Positions 9,075 through 17,204 of a stretch of 64,000 bases of DNA are shown here, piece by piece. The translations under genes and the position numbers were made by a program. Within the stretch, counting starts at the first letter, position 1. Each line of letters starts with the position of its first letter. The notes beneath the pieces are model-generated. The model had not been told where the DNA came from. It saw nothing but the letters and a program-made list of their open reading frames with translations, and did not search any database. Source of the stretch: Magnetospirillum sp. (lineage in GTDB: Bacteria > Pseudomonadota > Alphaproteobacteria > Rhodospirillales > Magnetospirillaceae); assembly GCA_024707145.1 (NCBI GenBank), contig JANQAI010000005.1, forward strand, positions 62,001 to 126,000, given 5' to 3'.

Positions 9075-9752
9075 ATGATGGAAGGGCAGTACCGGCCAGG
9101 GGCCAAAGCCATGACGCCGCCGTTTTCGCCGGTGCTGCTGCTGGGGCTGGCGCTGAAGCCGCTGCGTCCGTCGGTGCTGCAGCCGGTGTTCGACGCCATG
9201 CTGCGGGTGGTGCGCAGGCGCCATCCCGACATCCTGGAGCGCATGGAGCCGTTCCAGGACAAGGTGGTGTGCATCGACCCCGTGGACCTGCCCTTCGTGC
9301 TGCTGCTGGAACCCAACGCCGAGCAGCCGCGCCTGACCGTGCGCCGCGCGGTGGACCCCGACGAATCCCACGCCACCATCCGCGGGCCGCTGGAGACGCT
9401 GATCGCCCTGGCCGAGGGCAAGATGGACGGCGACGCCCTGTTCTTCTCGCGCCAATTGCTGATCGAGGGCGACACCGAGGTGGTGGTGGCGCTGCGCAAC
9501 GCCATCGACGGCGCCGGCATCGACCTGGTCGCCGACCTGACCAGCATGCTGGGGCCGCTGGCCAATCCGGCCCGCCGGATGGCCGGTGCCGCCCTGGAGG
9601 CGGTCACCCATGTGCGCGAGAACGTGGAAACCCTGCGCCAGGCCCTGATCGCCCCGGCGGTGCAGGGCGCCGCCGCCCGCGACGCCCGCCTGGCCGAACT
9701 GGAGGCGGAAGTGAAGGCCCTGCGCAAGGCCAGCCGCCGAGGACATGCCTGA
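9075..9752 (+). CDS. ubiT: Ubiquinone biosynthesis accessory factor UbiT (SCP2 domain)
   Basis: A 225-residue protein with an SCP2-like lipid-binding domain (residues ~40-140; PFVLLLEP, then the GDALFFSRQLLIEGD region typical of the family). In E. coli, UbiT works with UbiU and UbiV in oxygen-independent ubiquinone synthesis and is thought to bind isoprenoid intermediates. Here it directly precedes and overlaps ubiU (TGATG), forming a three-gene operon. The ATG at 9075 is preceded by a GGGGAG ribosome site; Met13 is an alternative. The C-terminal ~40 residues look like a coiled coil (LAELEAEVKALRKAS). Confidence 0.82.
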   Translation: MMEGQYRPGAKAMTPPFSPVLLLGLALKPLRPSVLQPVFDAMLRVVRRRHPDILERMEPFQDKVVCIDPVDLPFVLLLEPNAEQPRLTVRRAVDPDESHATIRGPLETLIALAEGKMDGDALFFSRQLLIEGDTEVVVALRNAIDGAGIDLVADLTSMLGPLANPARRMAGAALEAVTHVRENVETLRQALIAPAVQGAAARDARLAELEAEVKALRKASRRGHA

Positions 9753-10762
9753 TGCCCACCCCCAGCGAATCACTGATCCGTCCCGAACTGGTCTGCCCCG
9801 CCGGCACCCCGGCGGCGCTGAAGAGCGCGGTGGAAGCCGGCGCCGATTGCGTCTACGTGGGTTTCCGCGACGAAACCAACGCCCGCAACTTCCCCGGCCT
9901 CAACTTCAGCCGCAAGGAACTGGAAGAGGGCATCGCCTTCGCCCATGATCACGGCGCCAAGGTGCTGGTGGCCATCAACACCTTCCCGCGCGCCGGCCAG
10001 CCGGAGATCTGGCACCAGGCGGTGGACGACGCCGCCCGCCTGGGCGCCGACGCGGTGATCCTGGCCGATATCGGCCTGATCGCCTATGCCGCCGCCAAGC
10101 ACCCCAAGCTGCGCCTGCACCTTTCGGTGCAGGCCGCCGCCTCCAACACCGAAGCCGTCCGCTTCTACGCCGAACGCTTCGGCGTGCAGCGCGTGGTGCT
10201 GCCGCGCGTGCTGACGGTGCAGGAGATCGCCGCCGTCAACGCCCGGATCCGCCCGGTGGAGACCGAGGTGTTCGTGTTCGGCGGCCTGTGCGTCATGGCC
10301 GAGGGGCGCTGCGCCCTGTCGTCCTACGCCACCGGCCAGTCGCCCAACATGAACGGGGTGTGCAGCCCGGCCGCCCATGTCCGCTACGTGGACACCGCGT
10401 CGGGCACCAAGTCGCAGCTGGCCGGCTTCACCATCAACCAGTTCGGCCATGACGAGCCGGCGGGCTATCCCACCCTGTGCAAGGGCCGCTTCACCGCCAA
10501 CGGCAAGACCAGCTACCTGTTCGAGGAGCCCACCTCGCTCAACACCCTGGCCATGCTGCCCGACCTGATCAAGGCGGGGGTCACCGCCTTCAAGATCGAG
10601 GGCCGCCAGCGCGGCCGCGCCTATGTGGCGGCGGTGGTGCAGGCCTTCCGCGCCGGTGTCGATGCCGTGATGGCCGGACGCCCGCTGCCCGACATGGACC
10701 TTGACCGCATCACCGAAGGCGGCCGGCAGACCACCGGCGCCTATGAGAGGGCGTGGCGTTGA
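9752..10762 (+). CDS. ubiU: O2-independent ubiquinone hydroxylase subunit UbiU (U32 family, 4Fe-4S)
   Basis: A 336-residue U32 peptidase-family protein. Cysteines at 180, 187, 204 and 243 have spacings (7, 17, 39) identical to the four Cys that ligate the 4Fe-4S cluster of E. coli UbiU. Family motifs include AGADCVYVGF near residue 30 and GGLCVMAEGRC. UbiU and UbiV form a complex hydroxylating ubiquinone precursors without O2, using prephenate as oxygen donor (established for the family). The start overlaps the ubiT stop, and the end overlaps the ubiV start, so the three are translationally coupled. Confidence 0.92.
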   Translation: MPTPSESLIRPELVCPAGTPAALKSAVEAGADCVYVGFRDETNARNFPGLNFSRKELEEGIAFAHDHGAKVLVAINTFPRAGQPEIWHQAVDDAARLGADAVILADIGLIAYAAAKHPKLRLHLSVQAAASNTEAVRFYAERFGVQRVVLPRVLTVQEIAAVNARIRPVETEVFVFGGLCVMAEGRCALSSYATGQSPNMNGVCSPAAHVRYVDTASGTKSQLAGFTINQFGHDEPAGYPTLCKGRFTANGKTSYLFEEPTSLNTLAMLPDLIKAGVTAFKIEGRQRGRAYVAAVVQAFRAGVDAVMAGRPLPDMDLDRITEGGRQTTGAYERAWR

Positions 10763-11676
10763 CCCAGATTTCCCTGTCCCAGCCCCGGCTGACGCTGGGC
10801 CCCGTGCTGTTCAACTGGCGCCCGGAGCAGATGCGCGACTTCTATTTCCGCATCGCCGACGAGGCCGACGTGGACACCGTCTGCGTGGGCGAAGTGGTGT
10901 GCTCGAAGCGCGAGCCGTTCTTCGCCCCCCACCTGCCCGAGGTGATCGCCCGCCTGGCCGCCGCCGGCAAGGAGGTGGTGCTGTCCTCGCTGGCGCTGAT
11001 CATGAGCGAGCGCGAACTGGGCCACGCCCGCGACCTGGCCGGCACCGAGGGCTGGCTGGTCGAGGCCAACGACATCTCGGTCGCCTCGCTGCTGACGCCC
11101 AGGTCCTTCGCCGTCGGCCCGCTGGTCAACGTCTACAACGAAGGCACCCTGGCCTATCTGGAATCGCTTGGCGCCATCCGCACCTGCCTGCCTGCCGAAC
11201 TGCCGGCCGAGGTCATCGCCACCCTGGTCAAGTCGGCCAAGGGCGAGATCGAGGTGCAGGCCTTCGGGCGGCTGCCGCTGGCCATCTCGGCCCGCTGCTA
11301 CCACGCCCGTTCGCGCAACCTCGCCAAGGACGGCTGCCAGTACGTCTGCGCCGAGGACCCCGACGGCATGGCGGTGGACACCCTGGACGACGAGCCGTTC
11401 CTCGCGGTCAACGGCACCCAGACCATGTCCTATCACTACCTCAGCCTGCTGAACGAGATGGACTCGCTGCACCGGGCCGGCGTGCGGCGCTTCCGGCTGT
11501 GGCCGCAGGCGGTGGACATGGTGGCGGTGGCCGCGCTGTTCCGCCAGGCGCTGGCCGGCTCGGTGGAATCCGAGGCGGCGGCGGATCGCCTGGTCGAGCT
11601 GTGCCCACGGGCGGAATTCGCCAACGGCTATATCCACGGCCGCGAGGGCCACCTGTACCTGGAGAGCGACGCCTGA
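10753..11676 (+). CDS. ubiV: O2-independent ubiquinone hydroxylase subunit UbiV (U32 family, 4Fe-4S)
   Basis: A 307-residue partner of UbiU. Cys50 (VVCSKRE) and Cys182, 195 and 199 (RCYHARSRN, then GCQYVC) reproduce the 4Fe-4S ligand pattern of E. coli UbiV (last three spaced 13 and 4). The start is uncertain: GTG at 10753 is taken, but TTG at 10759 lies at better spacing from GAGAGG (10745-10750) and overlaps the ubiU stop as TTGA. It acts in anaerobic ubiquinone synthesis together with ubiT and ubiU. Confidence 0.9.
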   Translation: MALTQISLSQPRLTLGPVLFNWRPEQMRDFYFRIADEADVDTVCVGEVVCSKREPFFAPHLPEVIARLAAAGKEVVLSSLALIMSERELGHARDLAGTEGWLVEANDISVASLLTPRSFAVGPLVNVYNEGTLAYLESLGAIRTCLPAELPAEVIATLVKSAKGEIEVQAFGRLPLAISARCYHARSRNLAKDGCQYVCAEDPDGMAVDTLDDEPFLAVNGTQTMSYHYLSLLNEMDSLHRAGVRRFRLWPQAVDMVAVAALFRQALAGSVESEAAADRLVELCPRAEFANGYIHGREGHLYLESDA

Positions 11677-11778
11677 ATCGCCTCCTTGTCGCCATGACGC
11701 GGCCCCGGCATACTATCGGCCTGGGAAAGAGGGCCGCGCTGGGGGCGCGGACACTCCGTGCTGTGCGAGGGACCACGG

Positions 11779-12798
11779 ATGGCTGGTGAGGCGGGCGCCG
11801 ACAAGACCGGCGAAGCGGACGACAACATCATCCGCTTCGAGCACAAGTTCTTCGGCTCGTTCGAAGACATGTACTTCCGCCTGACCGATTCGGGCGAAGC
11901 GGTGGCGGTGATCAAGCTGGCCAGCAACGAAGCCGTGCTGGGCTTCGAGGGCATCCGCCGCGAATTCATGCTGACCGAACAGACCGCCGACGGCCGCATG
12001 CTGACCAAGGTGGCCGAGGGCCTGCAATTCGTCCGTGGCCTGCGCGTCGGCGATTCCCTGCCCAAGGAGATCCTGACCCGCGAGGCGTCGTGGGACCCGT
12101 CGGAGCGTCACCTGCGTATCGCCCGCCAGCGCCTGACCATGCAGCTGGTGACCTGGCTGACCGGCAACGAACACATTTTCACCTCGGCCGAAGAGCTGAT
12201 GCAGATCGCCGAGGACCCCCAGGTGAAAAAGAACGTCACCCTGGCCTTCTCGGAGGCGGCTGAGGCCCTGGGCCTGGGCCGCGAGAATCGCGAGGAGGTG
12301 GTGCGCTACATCGAGACGCTGGCCAAGGAGCTGGCCTATATCGAAGCCGAGCGCGACATCTACGCCGAGATCCGCAAGGTGGACGACAAGGTGCAGGGCC
12401 TGCGCCGGGTCTACAGCTCGGACCGCGGCATGATCGACACCACCGACCAGGTGGCGCGCCTGTCCCAGCGGGCGCTGAAGGTATTCCAGGATTATTTCGA
12501 CCAGGTGGACGCCCAGACCGGCGAAATCCTGGCCATGCTGAAGAACATCGACAACCAGATCGACTACATCCGCGAGGTGCGCGACGAGCTGCACCGCCGC
12601 CTGATCCCGTGGGAAGACATCATCCCGGTGTGGAAGACCATCTACGTGGTCAAGTCGGAAGAGAACATCGTCCGCATCCGCGACCTCTACCAGTTCCTGG
12701 CGCCGCGCTTCATGCAGGTGAACGAGTGGGTGCTGGTGACCAAGCGCGGCTTCGAGCAAGCCAAGAAGAAGCCCATTGGCGGCGTCATGCGCTGGTAG
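11779..12798 (+). CDS. Conserved protein of unknown function, helical
   Basis: A 339-residue protein I cannot assign. No signal peptide or membrane segment is visible. The sequence is charged and mostly helical: residues ~90-160 and especially ~185-290 look like long amphipathic helices or coiled coil (repeated Glu/Lys/Arg with heptad-like Leu/Ile, such as ELAYIEAERDIYAEIRKVDD). The C-terminus is basic (QAKKKPIGGVMRW). The N-terminal ~90 residues contain a beta-like stretch (MYFRLTDSGEAVAVIKLASN). It is a single gene between ubiV and a dispersed repeat. The ATG at 11779 follows a GAGGGA ribosome site. Confidence 0.75.
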   Translation: MAGEAGADKTGEADDNIIRFEHKFFGSFEDMYFRLTDSGEAVAVIKLASNEAVLGFEGIRREFMLTEQTADGRMLTKVAEGLQFVRGLRVGDSLPKEILTREASWDPSERHLRIARQRLTMQLVTWLTGNEHIFTSAEELMQIAEDPQVKKNVTLAFSEAAEALGLGRENREEVVRYIETLAKELAYIEAERDIYAEIRKVDDKVQGLRRVYSSDRGMIDTTDQVARLSQRALKVFQDYFDQVDAQTGEILAMLKNIDNQIDYIREVRDELHRRLIPWEDIIPVWKTIYVVKSEENIVRIRDLYQFLAPRFMQVNEWVLVTKRGFEQAKKKPIGGVMRW

Positions 12799-12862
12799 GG
12801 GCGGACAGACGTTGCCCCGCAGGCTATCCGCAAAGTCTCGCCGACCGTTCCTCCCTCATGAT

Positions 12863-12972
12863 CGTCATGCCCGCGCGAGACGCGGGCATCCACGTGGCAC
12901 CGCCCAGCCCACTATCACCAACGGATTTTCTGCGGCGGCGCGTGGATGACCGGAGCAAGCCCGGCCATGACG
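12863..12972. repeat. Dispersed inverted repeat, family B, copy 1
   Basis: The 209-base gap between the unknown gene and the zinc-ribbon gene carries CGTCATGCCCGCGCGAGACG followed by CGGGCATCCACG, and ends in the inverse form GTGGATGACCGGAGCAAGCC then CGGCCATGACG. The same architecture recurs at 19898, 36920 and 49422. Each half is itself a hairpin. No gene is seen in the gap. Confidence 0.75.
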
Positions 12973-13007
12973 TAGCCGCCCCTTGTCCGCGTAGGGACGA
13001 CCCGTTC

Positions 13008-13868
13008 CTACTTCCCCGCCTCGTGCGGGTCGACGAACAGCACGTTGACCTCCACCGCGTTGGCGTCGGGGCGTTCCAGGATGATGCGGAAGCCGGCGGT
13101 GCCGCCGGGGTCCAGGGCGGTGACCGGCGGCTGGGCCAGCTTTTCCTGCACCACCGCCTTGTCCCGGTCCAGCAGCACCAGCTTCATGGTGGGCACCGGG
13201 CGCTCGCGGTCGGAGACGTTGGCGATGATGCCGCGCACGATCAGCACCTCGGTGTCGTTCTGCACGAAACGCTCGGGCGTGCCGGCGTTGCGCAGCTCCA
13301 GCCCGGCGCCCGGCCGCTCGCGGCGCAGGCCGGCCTCGCTCAGCAGCTCGTGGGCCGGCGGCCACAGATCGACCACCTTGTCCTGGAAGTAATAGACACC
13401 GCCGGCACCGGCGCCCAGCAGCAGCACCAGCAGCAGGAACCACAGGGCGCCAGTGCCCTTCTTGGCCTTGGGCTGGTGGGTGAAGACCTCGGGAATGGGG
13501 GCGGACTCGCCGTCCAGGTCGATGTCCGGCTGGGTCGGCGCCGCATCCAGCCTGGGCTTGGGCCCGAAATCGGGAATCGGCGGTTCGTCCAGGTCGAAAT
13601 CGGGCTCGCTGCCCCCGCGGCCGCCAGCCGAGAAACTGGGCGGGGGCTCGTCCATGGAAGGCTCGGGCGCGGTGAAGAGCGGCCGCGGCTCCGGGCGGGG
13701 CGGCGGCGGGAAGGAATGTTCGTCCAGGCCGAAATCGTCCTCGGGCCGGGCTGCCGCCTGGAACCACTTGTGGCCGCACTTCGCGCATTTCAGCGTCCGC
13801 CCCTTGGGGGCCAACGCCTTATCCGGGACGGAGAAATTGGTCGCGCAATTCGGACAGCTAATCAGCAT
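13008..13868 (-). CDS. MJ0042-type zinc-ribbon membrane protein
   Basis: A 286-residue protein. The N-terminal ~40 residues form an MJ0042-type zinc ribbon (CPNC near residue 5, CAKCGHKWF near 30). A Pro/Asp/Glu-rich region follows to residue ~140, then one membrane segment near 148-168 (FLLLVLLLGAGAGGVYYF). The C-terminal ~110 residues look like a DUF3426-type beta domain (GIIANVSDRERPVP). Such proteins are common next to ftsE in Rhodospirillales; their function is not established. The ATG at 13868 is used rather than an upstream TTG because the ribbon starts immediately. It is divergent from ftsE. Confidence 0.78.
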   Translation of the reverse strand: MLISCPNCATNFSVPDKALAPKGRTLKCAKCGHKWFQAAARPEDDFGLDEHSFPPPPRPEPRPLFTAPEPSMDEPPPSFSAGGRGGSEPDFDLDEPPIPDFGPKPRLDAAPTQPDIDLDGESAPIPEVFTHQPKAKKGTGALWFLLLVLLLGAGAGGVYYFQDKVVDLWPPAHELLSEAGLRRERPGAGLELRNAGTPERFVQNDTEVLIVRGIIANVSDRERPVPTMKLVLLDRDKAVVQEKLAQPPVTALDPGGTAGFRIILERPDANAVEVNVLFVDPHEAGK

Positions 13869-13985
13869 GGGATGGGACAACCTGCCGAGACGAACTTCCT
13901 TATAGGACTATACCAAAACCAACACAAGCGCGCGCTGGACGAAGCAGGAGCCGGCGTGTCATCCTTCGCGCGCTCGGGAGAAGCT

Positions 13986-14678
13986 ATGGTGCGGCACCGC
14001 CCTCGTGGGGAACATATTATCCGATTCGATGGGGTCGGATTGCGTTATGGCCTGGGACCGGAAGTCCTGCAGGACCTTTCGTTCGCCTTGCCGTCGGGGT
14101 CGTTTCACTTCCTGACCGGCTCCTCGGGTGCCGGCAAGTCCTCTCTGCTGCGCCTCATGTACTTGGGCCTGCGCCCCACCCGCGGCCGCGTCGTGCTGTT
14201 CGACAAGGACATCGCGCTGACCAAGCGCTACGAATTGCCCGCCCTGCGCCGCCGCATCGGCGTGGTGTTCCAGGACTTCCGCCTGCTCGACCACCTGTCC
14301 GCGTTGGACAATGTGGCGCTGCCGCTGAGGGTGCGCGGGGTCAAGGAGTCGGAAGTGCAGAAGCATGTGCCCGAACTGCTGGGCTGGGTCGGCCTGACCG
14401 ACCAGCTGCACGCCAAGCCGTCCACCCTGTCGGGCGGCCAGAAGCAGCGCGTCGCCATCGCCCGCGCGGTGATCGGCCGGCCCGATTTGCTGCTGGCGGA
14501 CGAGCCCACCGGCAACGTGGACGACCACATCGCCATGCGCCTGCTCTACCTGTTCGAGGAATTGAACAAGCTGGGCACCACCATCGTCATCGCCACCCAC
14601 AACGAAAGCCTGGTGCAGCGCTTCGCCCACCATCCGCGCCTGCGTATCGAGCACGGCACCGTGCTGAAGGTGGCGTGA
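13986..14678 (+). CDS. ftsE: Cell division ATP-binding protein FtsE
   Basis: A 230-residue ABC ATPase: Walker A GSSGAGKS near 45-52, signature LSGGQ at 148-152, Walker [10 protein letters not shown] near 168. FtsE pairs with FtsX to couple divisome state to peptidoglycan hydrolases at the septum. The [19 protein letters not shown] segment is typical of FtsE rather than LolD. The ATG at 13986 has a GGAGAAG ribosome site 2 bases upstream. The stop overlaps the ftsX start as TGATG. It is first gene of a four-gene operon. Confidence 0.93.
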   Translation: MVRHRPRGEHIIRFDGVGLRYGLGPEVLQDLSFALPSGSFHFLTGSSGAGKSSLLRLMYLGLRPTRGRVVLFDKDIALTKRYELPALRRRIGVVFQDFRLLDHLSALDNVALPLRVRGVKESEVQKHVPELLGWVGLTDQLHAKPSTLSGGQKQRVAIARAVIGRPDLLLADEPTGNVDDHIAMRLLYLFEELNKLGTTIVIATHNESLVQRFAHHPRLRIEHGTVLKVA

Positions 14679-15568
14679 TGCTGGGGCGGCGCTCCGACCT
14701 GCCGCTGAAAGGCGACGCCACCAGCCGCTTCCTGCCCTGGCTGGTGGCGCTGATGGTCTATCTGTCGGCGGTGGCGGTGGCCGGCACCTTCGTGCTGGCC
14801 GGGCTGGTGGGCCGCTGGGACCACGACGTGGCCGGCACGCTGACGGTGCAGGTGGCTCCGGTTCCCGGCGAAGCCGGCGAGATGCTGACCGACGAGCGGG
14901 TGCGCCAGGCGGTGGACCTGCTGCGCCGCACCACCGGGGTGAAGGCCGCCCGCGCCCTGGACAAGCAGCAGATCGTCGCGTTGCTGGAGCCGTGGCTGGG
15001 CAGCGCCGAGGTGGTGCGCGACCTGCCGCTGCCCCGCCTGATCGACGTGTCGGTGGACCCCGACGCCCGTATGGATTTGGGCGATCTGGCCGAGCGGCTG
15101 AACCAGGTGGTGCCCGGCGCCAGCCTGGACGACCACCGCGTCTGGCTGTCGCGCCTGATCAACCTGTCGCTGACCACCCAATGGCTGGCCATCGGCATCG
15201 TCGTGCTGATCGGCGGCGTCACCTCGGCCACCGTGGTCTACGCCACCCGCACCGGCATGGCCGTGCACAAGGGCGTCATCGAGGTGCTGCACCTGATCGG
15301 CGCCCATGACGACTACATCGCCCGCCAGTTCGCCGATCGCGCCTTCGCCCTGGGCTTCGCCGGCGGGCTGATCGGGCTGGGCTTCGCCGTCCCCACCCTG
15401 TGGGTCATCGGCTGGGCCGCCAAGCGGGTAGAGGGCGGCTTCCTGCCGCAATTATCGCTGCCCGTCGTCGGCTGGGTGGCGATCGGGTTGCTGCCGCTGG
15501 CGGCGGCCGGGTTGGCCATGTACACCGCCCGACTGACCGTGCACGGAACCCTGGCCCGCCTGCCATGA
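14678..15568 (+). CDS. ftsX: Cell division protein FtsX
   Basis: A 296-residue membrane protein, the permease-like partner of FtsE. One membrane segment is near residues 22-45, a periplasmic domain follows (~50-170), then three more segments with FtsX-type [18 protein letters not shown] between them. The start ATG at 14678 overlaps the ftsE stop; a GTG one codon earlier is possible. The stop overlaps the ydcF-like gene (ATGA). Confidence 0.9.
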   Translation: MLGRRSDLPLKGDATSRFLPWLVALMVYLSAVAVAGTFVLAGLVGRWDHDVAGTLTVQVAPVPGEAGEMLTDERVRQAVDLLRRTTGVKAARALDKQQIVALLEPWLGSAEVVRDLPLPRLIDVSVDPDARMDLGDLAERLNQVVPGASLDDHRVWLSRLINLSLTTQWLAIGIVVLIGGVTSATVVYATRTGMAVHKGVIEVLHLIGAHDDYIARQFADRAFALGFAGGLIGLGFAVPTLWVIGWAAKRVEGGFLPQLSLPVVGWVAIGLLPLAAAGLAMYTARLTVHGTLARLP

Positions 15569-16203
15569 ACCCGCTTGGCGAACGCTTGCGCGCGCATGCG
15601 AAGTGGGCCTTCAAGGCCGGCGGGGTGGTGGCCGGCGGCGCCCTTTTCCTGGCGGCGGCGTGGTTCCTGGGTTTCCTGTGGTTCGTCGCCACCCTGCCCG
15701 ACCACGTGGATGACCAGACCACCCACACCGACGCCATCGTCGTGCTGACCGGGGGCAGCGAGCGTCTGACCACCGGCATCGCCCTGCTGCAGGACGGCCT
15801 AGCCGACCGGCTGTTCATCTCGGGCGTCCATCGCGGTGTCGACGTGCCGGAAATCCTCAAGCTGGCGCGCACCGACCATCCCGACCTGGCCGGCGCCATC
15901 GTGCTGGGCCACGCCGCCGACGACACCGTGGGCAATGCCGCCGAAACCGCCCAATGGGCCAAGCGCGAGCATGTGGACTCGCTGCGGCTGGTGACCGGCG
16001 CCTACCACATGCCGCGCAGCCTGACCGAGTTCCGCCGGGCCCTGCCGGGCGTCGCCATCCTCCCCCATCCGGTATTCCCCGACACAGTGAAGCGCGAATG
16101 GTGGCGTTGGCCCGGCACGACGGCCTTGCTTGCCACCGAATATTCAAAGTATCTGGCTGCGGAAATCCGCCATTGGTTCCTGCCGAGGAAGGCCAGCCCG
16201 TGA
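15565..16203 (+). CDS. YdcF/SanA-like DUF218 family protein
   Basis: A 212-residue protein with one N-terminal membrane segment (residues ~17-40) and a DUF218 domain. Family features seen are DAIVVLTGGSERLTTGIALL, then LFISGVHRGVD and later GNAAETAQWA and LVTGAYHMPRS. DUF218 proteins act at the envelope (ElyC/SanA type), with peptidoglycan- or lipid-carrier-related roles in E. coli. Here the gene overlaps ftsX by ATGA and plsC by GTGA, supporting an envelope role. Confidence 0.85.
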   Translation: MNPLGERLRAHAKWAFKAGGVVAGGALFLAAAWFLGFLWFVATLPDHVDDQTTHTDAIVVLTGGSERLTTGIALLQDGLADRLFISGVHRGVDVPEILKLARTDHPDLAGAIVLGHAADDTVGNAAETAQWAKREHVDSLRLVTGAYHMPRSLTEFRRALPGVAILPHPVFPDTVKREWWRWPGTTALLATEYSKYLAAEIRHWFLPRKASP

Positions 16204-16930
16204 CCACGCTCCGCTCCGCATTGTTCGTTTTCCTGTTCAACCTCTGGACGCTGGTGCTGGGGGTGCTCTACCTGCCCCTGCTGCTGTGCCCGCCGGCGGC
16301 GGTGGCGGGCCCGGCCAGCTTCTGGGTGCGCGGCGCCTTCGTGCTGCTGCGGCTGGTCTGCGGCCTGTCCTATCAGGTGCGCGGTGAAATCCCCCGCGGC
16401 GCCGCCCTGGTGGCGGCCAAGCACCAGTCCACCCTGGAGACCTTCGCCTTTCGCCTGATCCTCGGCGACCCGGCGGTGATCCTGAAGCGGGAGCTGCTGC
16501 GCATTCCCTTCTTCGGCTGGTACCTGGGCAAGACCGGGGTGATCTCCATCGACCGCTCGGCCGGGGCGCGGGCACTGAAGGACATGGTCAAGGGCGCGGA
16601 CGAGGCGGCGCAGGCCGGCCGCCAGGTGCTGATCTTCCCCGAAGGCCACCGGATGGAGGTGGGGGCGCCGCCGGAATACCATACCGGCATCGCCATGGTC
16701 TATTCCGGCCTGGGCGTCCCTTGCGTGCCGGTGGCGGTCAATACCGGGCTGTTCTGGGGGCGCGGCAGCCTGGCCAAGCGGCCGGGCGTGGCCACCATCG
16801 AGTTCCTGCCCGCCATCCCCCCGGCCTGGACCGCAAGGCCTTCATGGCCCGGCTGCAGGAGGCCATCGAGACGGCCAGCGCCCGCCTGGCCGCCGAGGCG
16901 CGCCGGCAATGGCCGCACCTGCCCCGCTGA
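16200..16930 (+). CDS. plsC: 1-acyl-sn-glycerol-3-phosphate acyltransferase PlsC-like (frame break)
   Basis: This lysophosphatidate acyltransferase-type protein has two N-terminal hydrophobic segments (residues ~5-60), the acyltransferase motif KHQSTLET (the KHQS-x-ET variant seen in alphaproteobacteria instead of NH-x4-D), the RIPFFGWYL block, and FPEGHR. The GTG at 16200 overlaps the upstream stop. Near 16816-16822 a run of seven C appears shortened to six. The frame after LPAIPP is lost, while GLDRKAFMARLQEAIETAS continues one frame over to the stop at 16930. Corrected length is 243 residues. Confidence 0.86.
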
Positions 16931-16950
16931 TCGAATGGTCCGACCATCCC

Positions 16951-17059
16951 TGTGGATAAGTTTGTGGACGCGCATCGGGTGGAGTCCCGAGGCCCCCTGT
17001 GGACGAATGGGGATAACCCCCTCGGCTCCAGGCGAATCAAGCACTTGCCCTGTGGAAAC
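16951..17059 (+). promoter_or_regulatory. Cluster of DnaA-box-like sequences upstream of nrdJ
   Basis: TGTGGATAA at 16951-16959 is the exact complement of the DnaA consensus TTATCCACA. Related sequences in the same orientation follow: TGTGGACGC at 16964, TGTGGACGA at 16999, TGGGGATAA at 17008 and TGTGGAAAC at 17051. Five such boxes in 109 bases between plsC and nrdJ are unlikely to be chance. DnaA regulation of the ribonucleotide reductase gene is the favoured reading, by analogy with E. coli nrdAB; an origin is less likely. Confidence 0.55.
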
Positions 17060-17076
17060 GAAATAAGAACGATGGC

Positions 17077-17106
17077 TTGACGAAGCTGCGGCCGGCGCCC
17101 TAGACT
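17077..17106 (+). promoter_or_regulatory. Probable sigma-70 promoter of nrdJ
   Basis: TTGACG (17077-17082), an 18-base spacer and TAGACT (17101-17106). A perfect 14-base palindrome TGCCGGATCCGGCA (17111-17124) covers the expected start of transcription, and CCTATGCA-CCCT-TGCATAGG (17153-17172) lies in the leader; both could be operators. No cobalamin riboswitch or clear NrdR box was seen. Confidence 0.5.
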
Positions 17107-17204
17107 TCAGTGCCGGATCCGGCAGATTTCATGGATTTTTATGGATATTCGACCTATGCACCCTTGCATAGGCATGACACGCCGATATGGCGGAGGATAG
17201 GGTG

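Noticed and set aside
12609..14678. Long plus-strand frame leading into FtsE
   Set aside because: Its first 460 codons lie across the unknown gene, a repeat and the antisense of the zinc-ribbon gene; FtsE begins at 13986 with its own ribosome site.
16931..17204. Chromosomal origin of replication
   Set aside because: DnaA-like boxes are present, but there is no AT-rich unwinding region and none of the usual neighbours such as dnaA, hemE or parAB.
17107..17204. Cobalamin riboswitch in the nrdJ leader
   Set aside because: The leader is too short and no B12-box-like core was seen.
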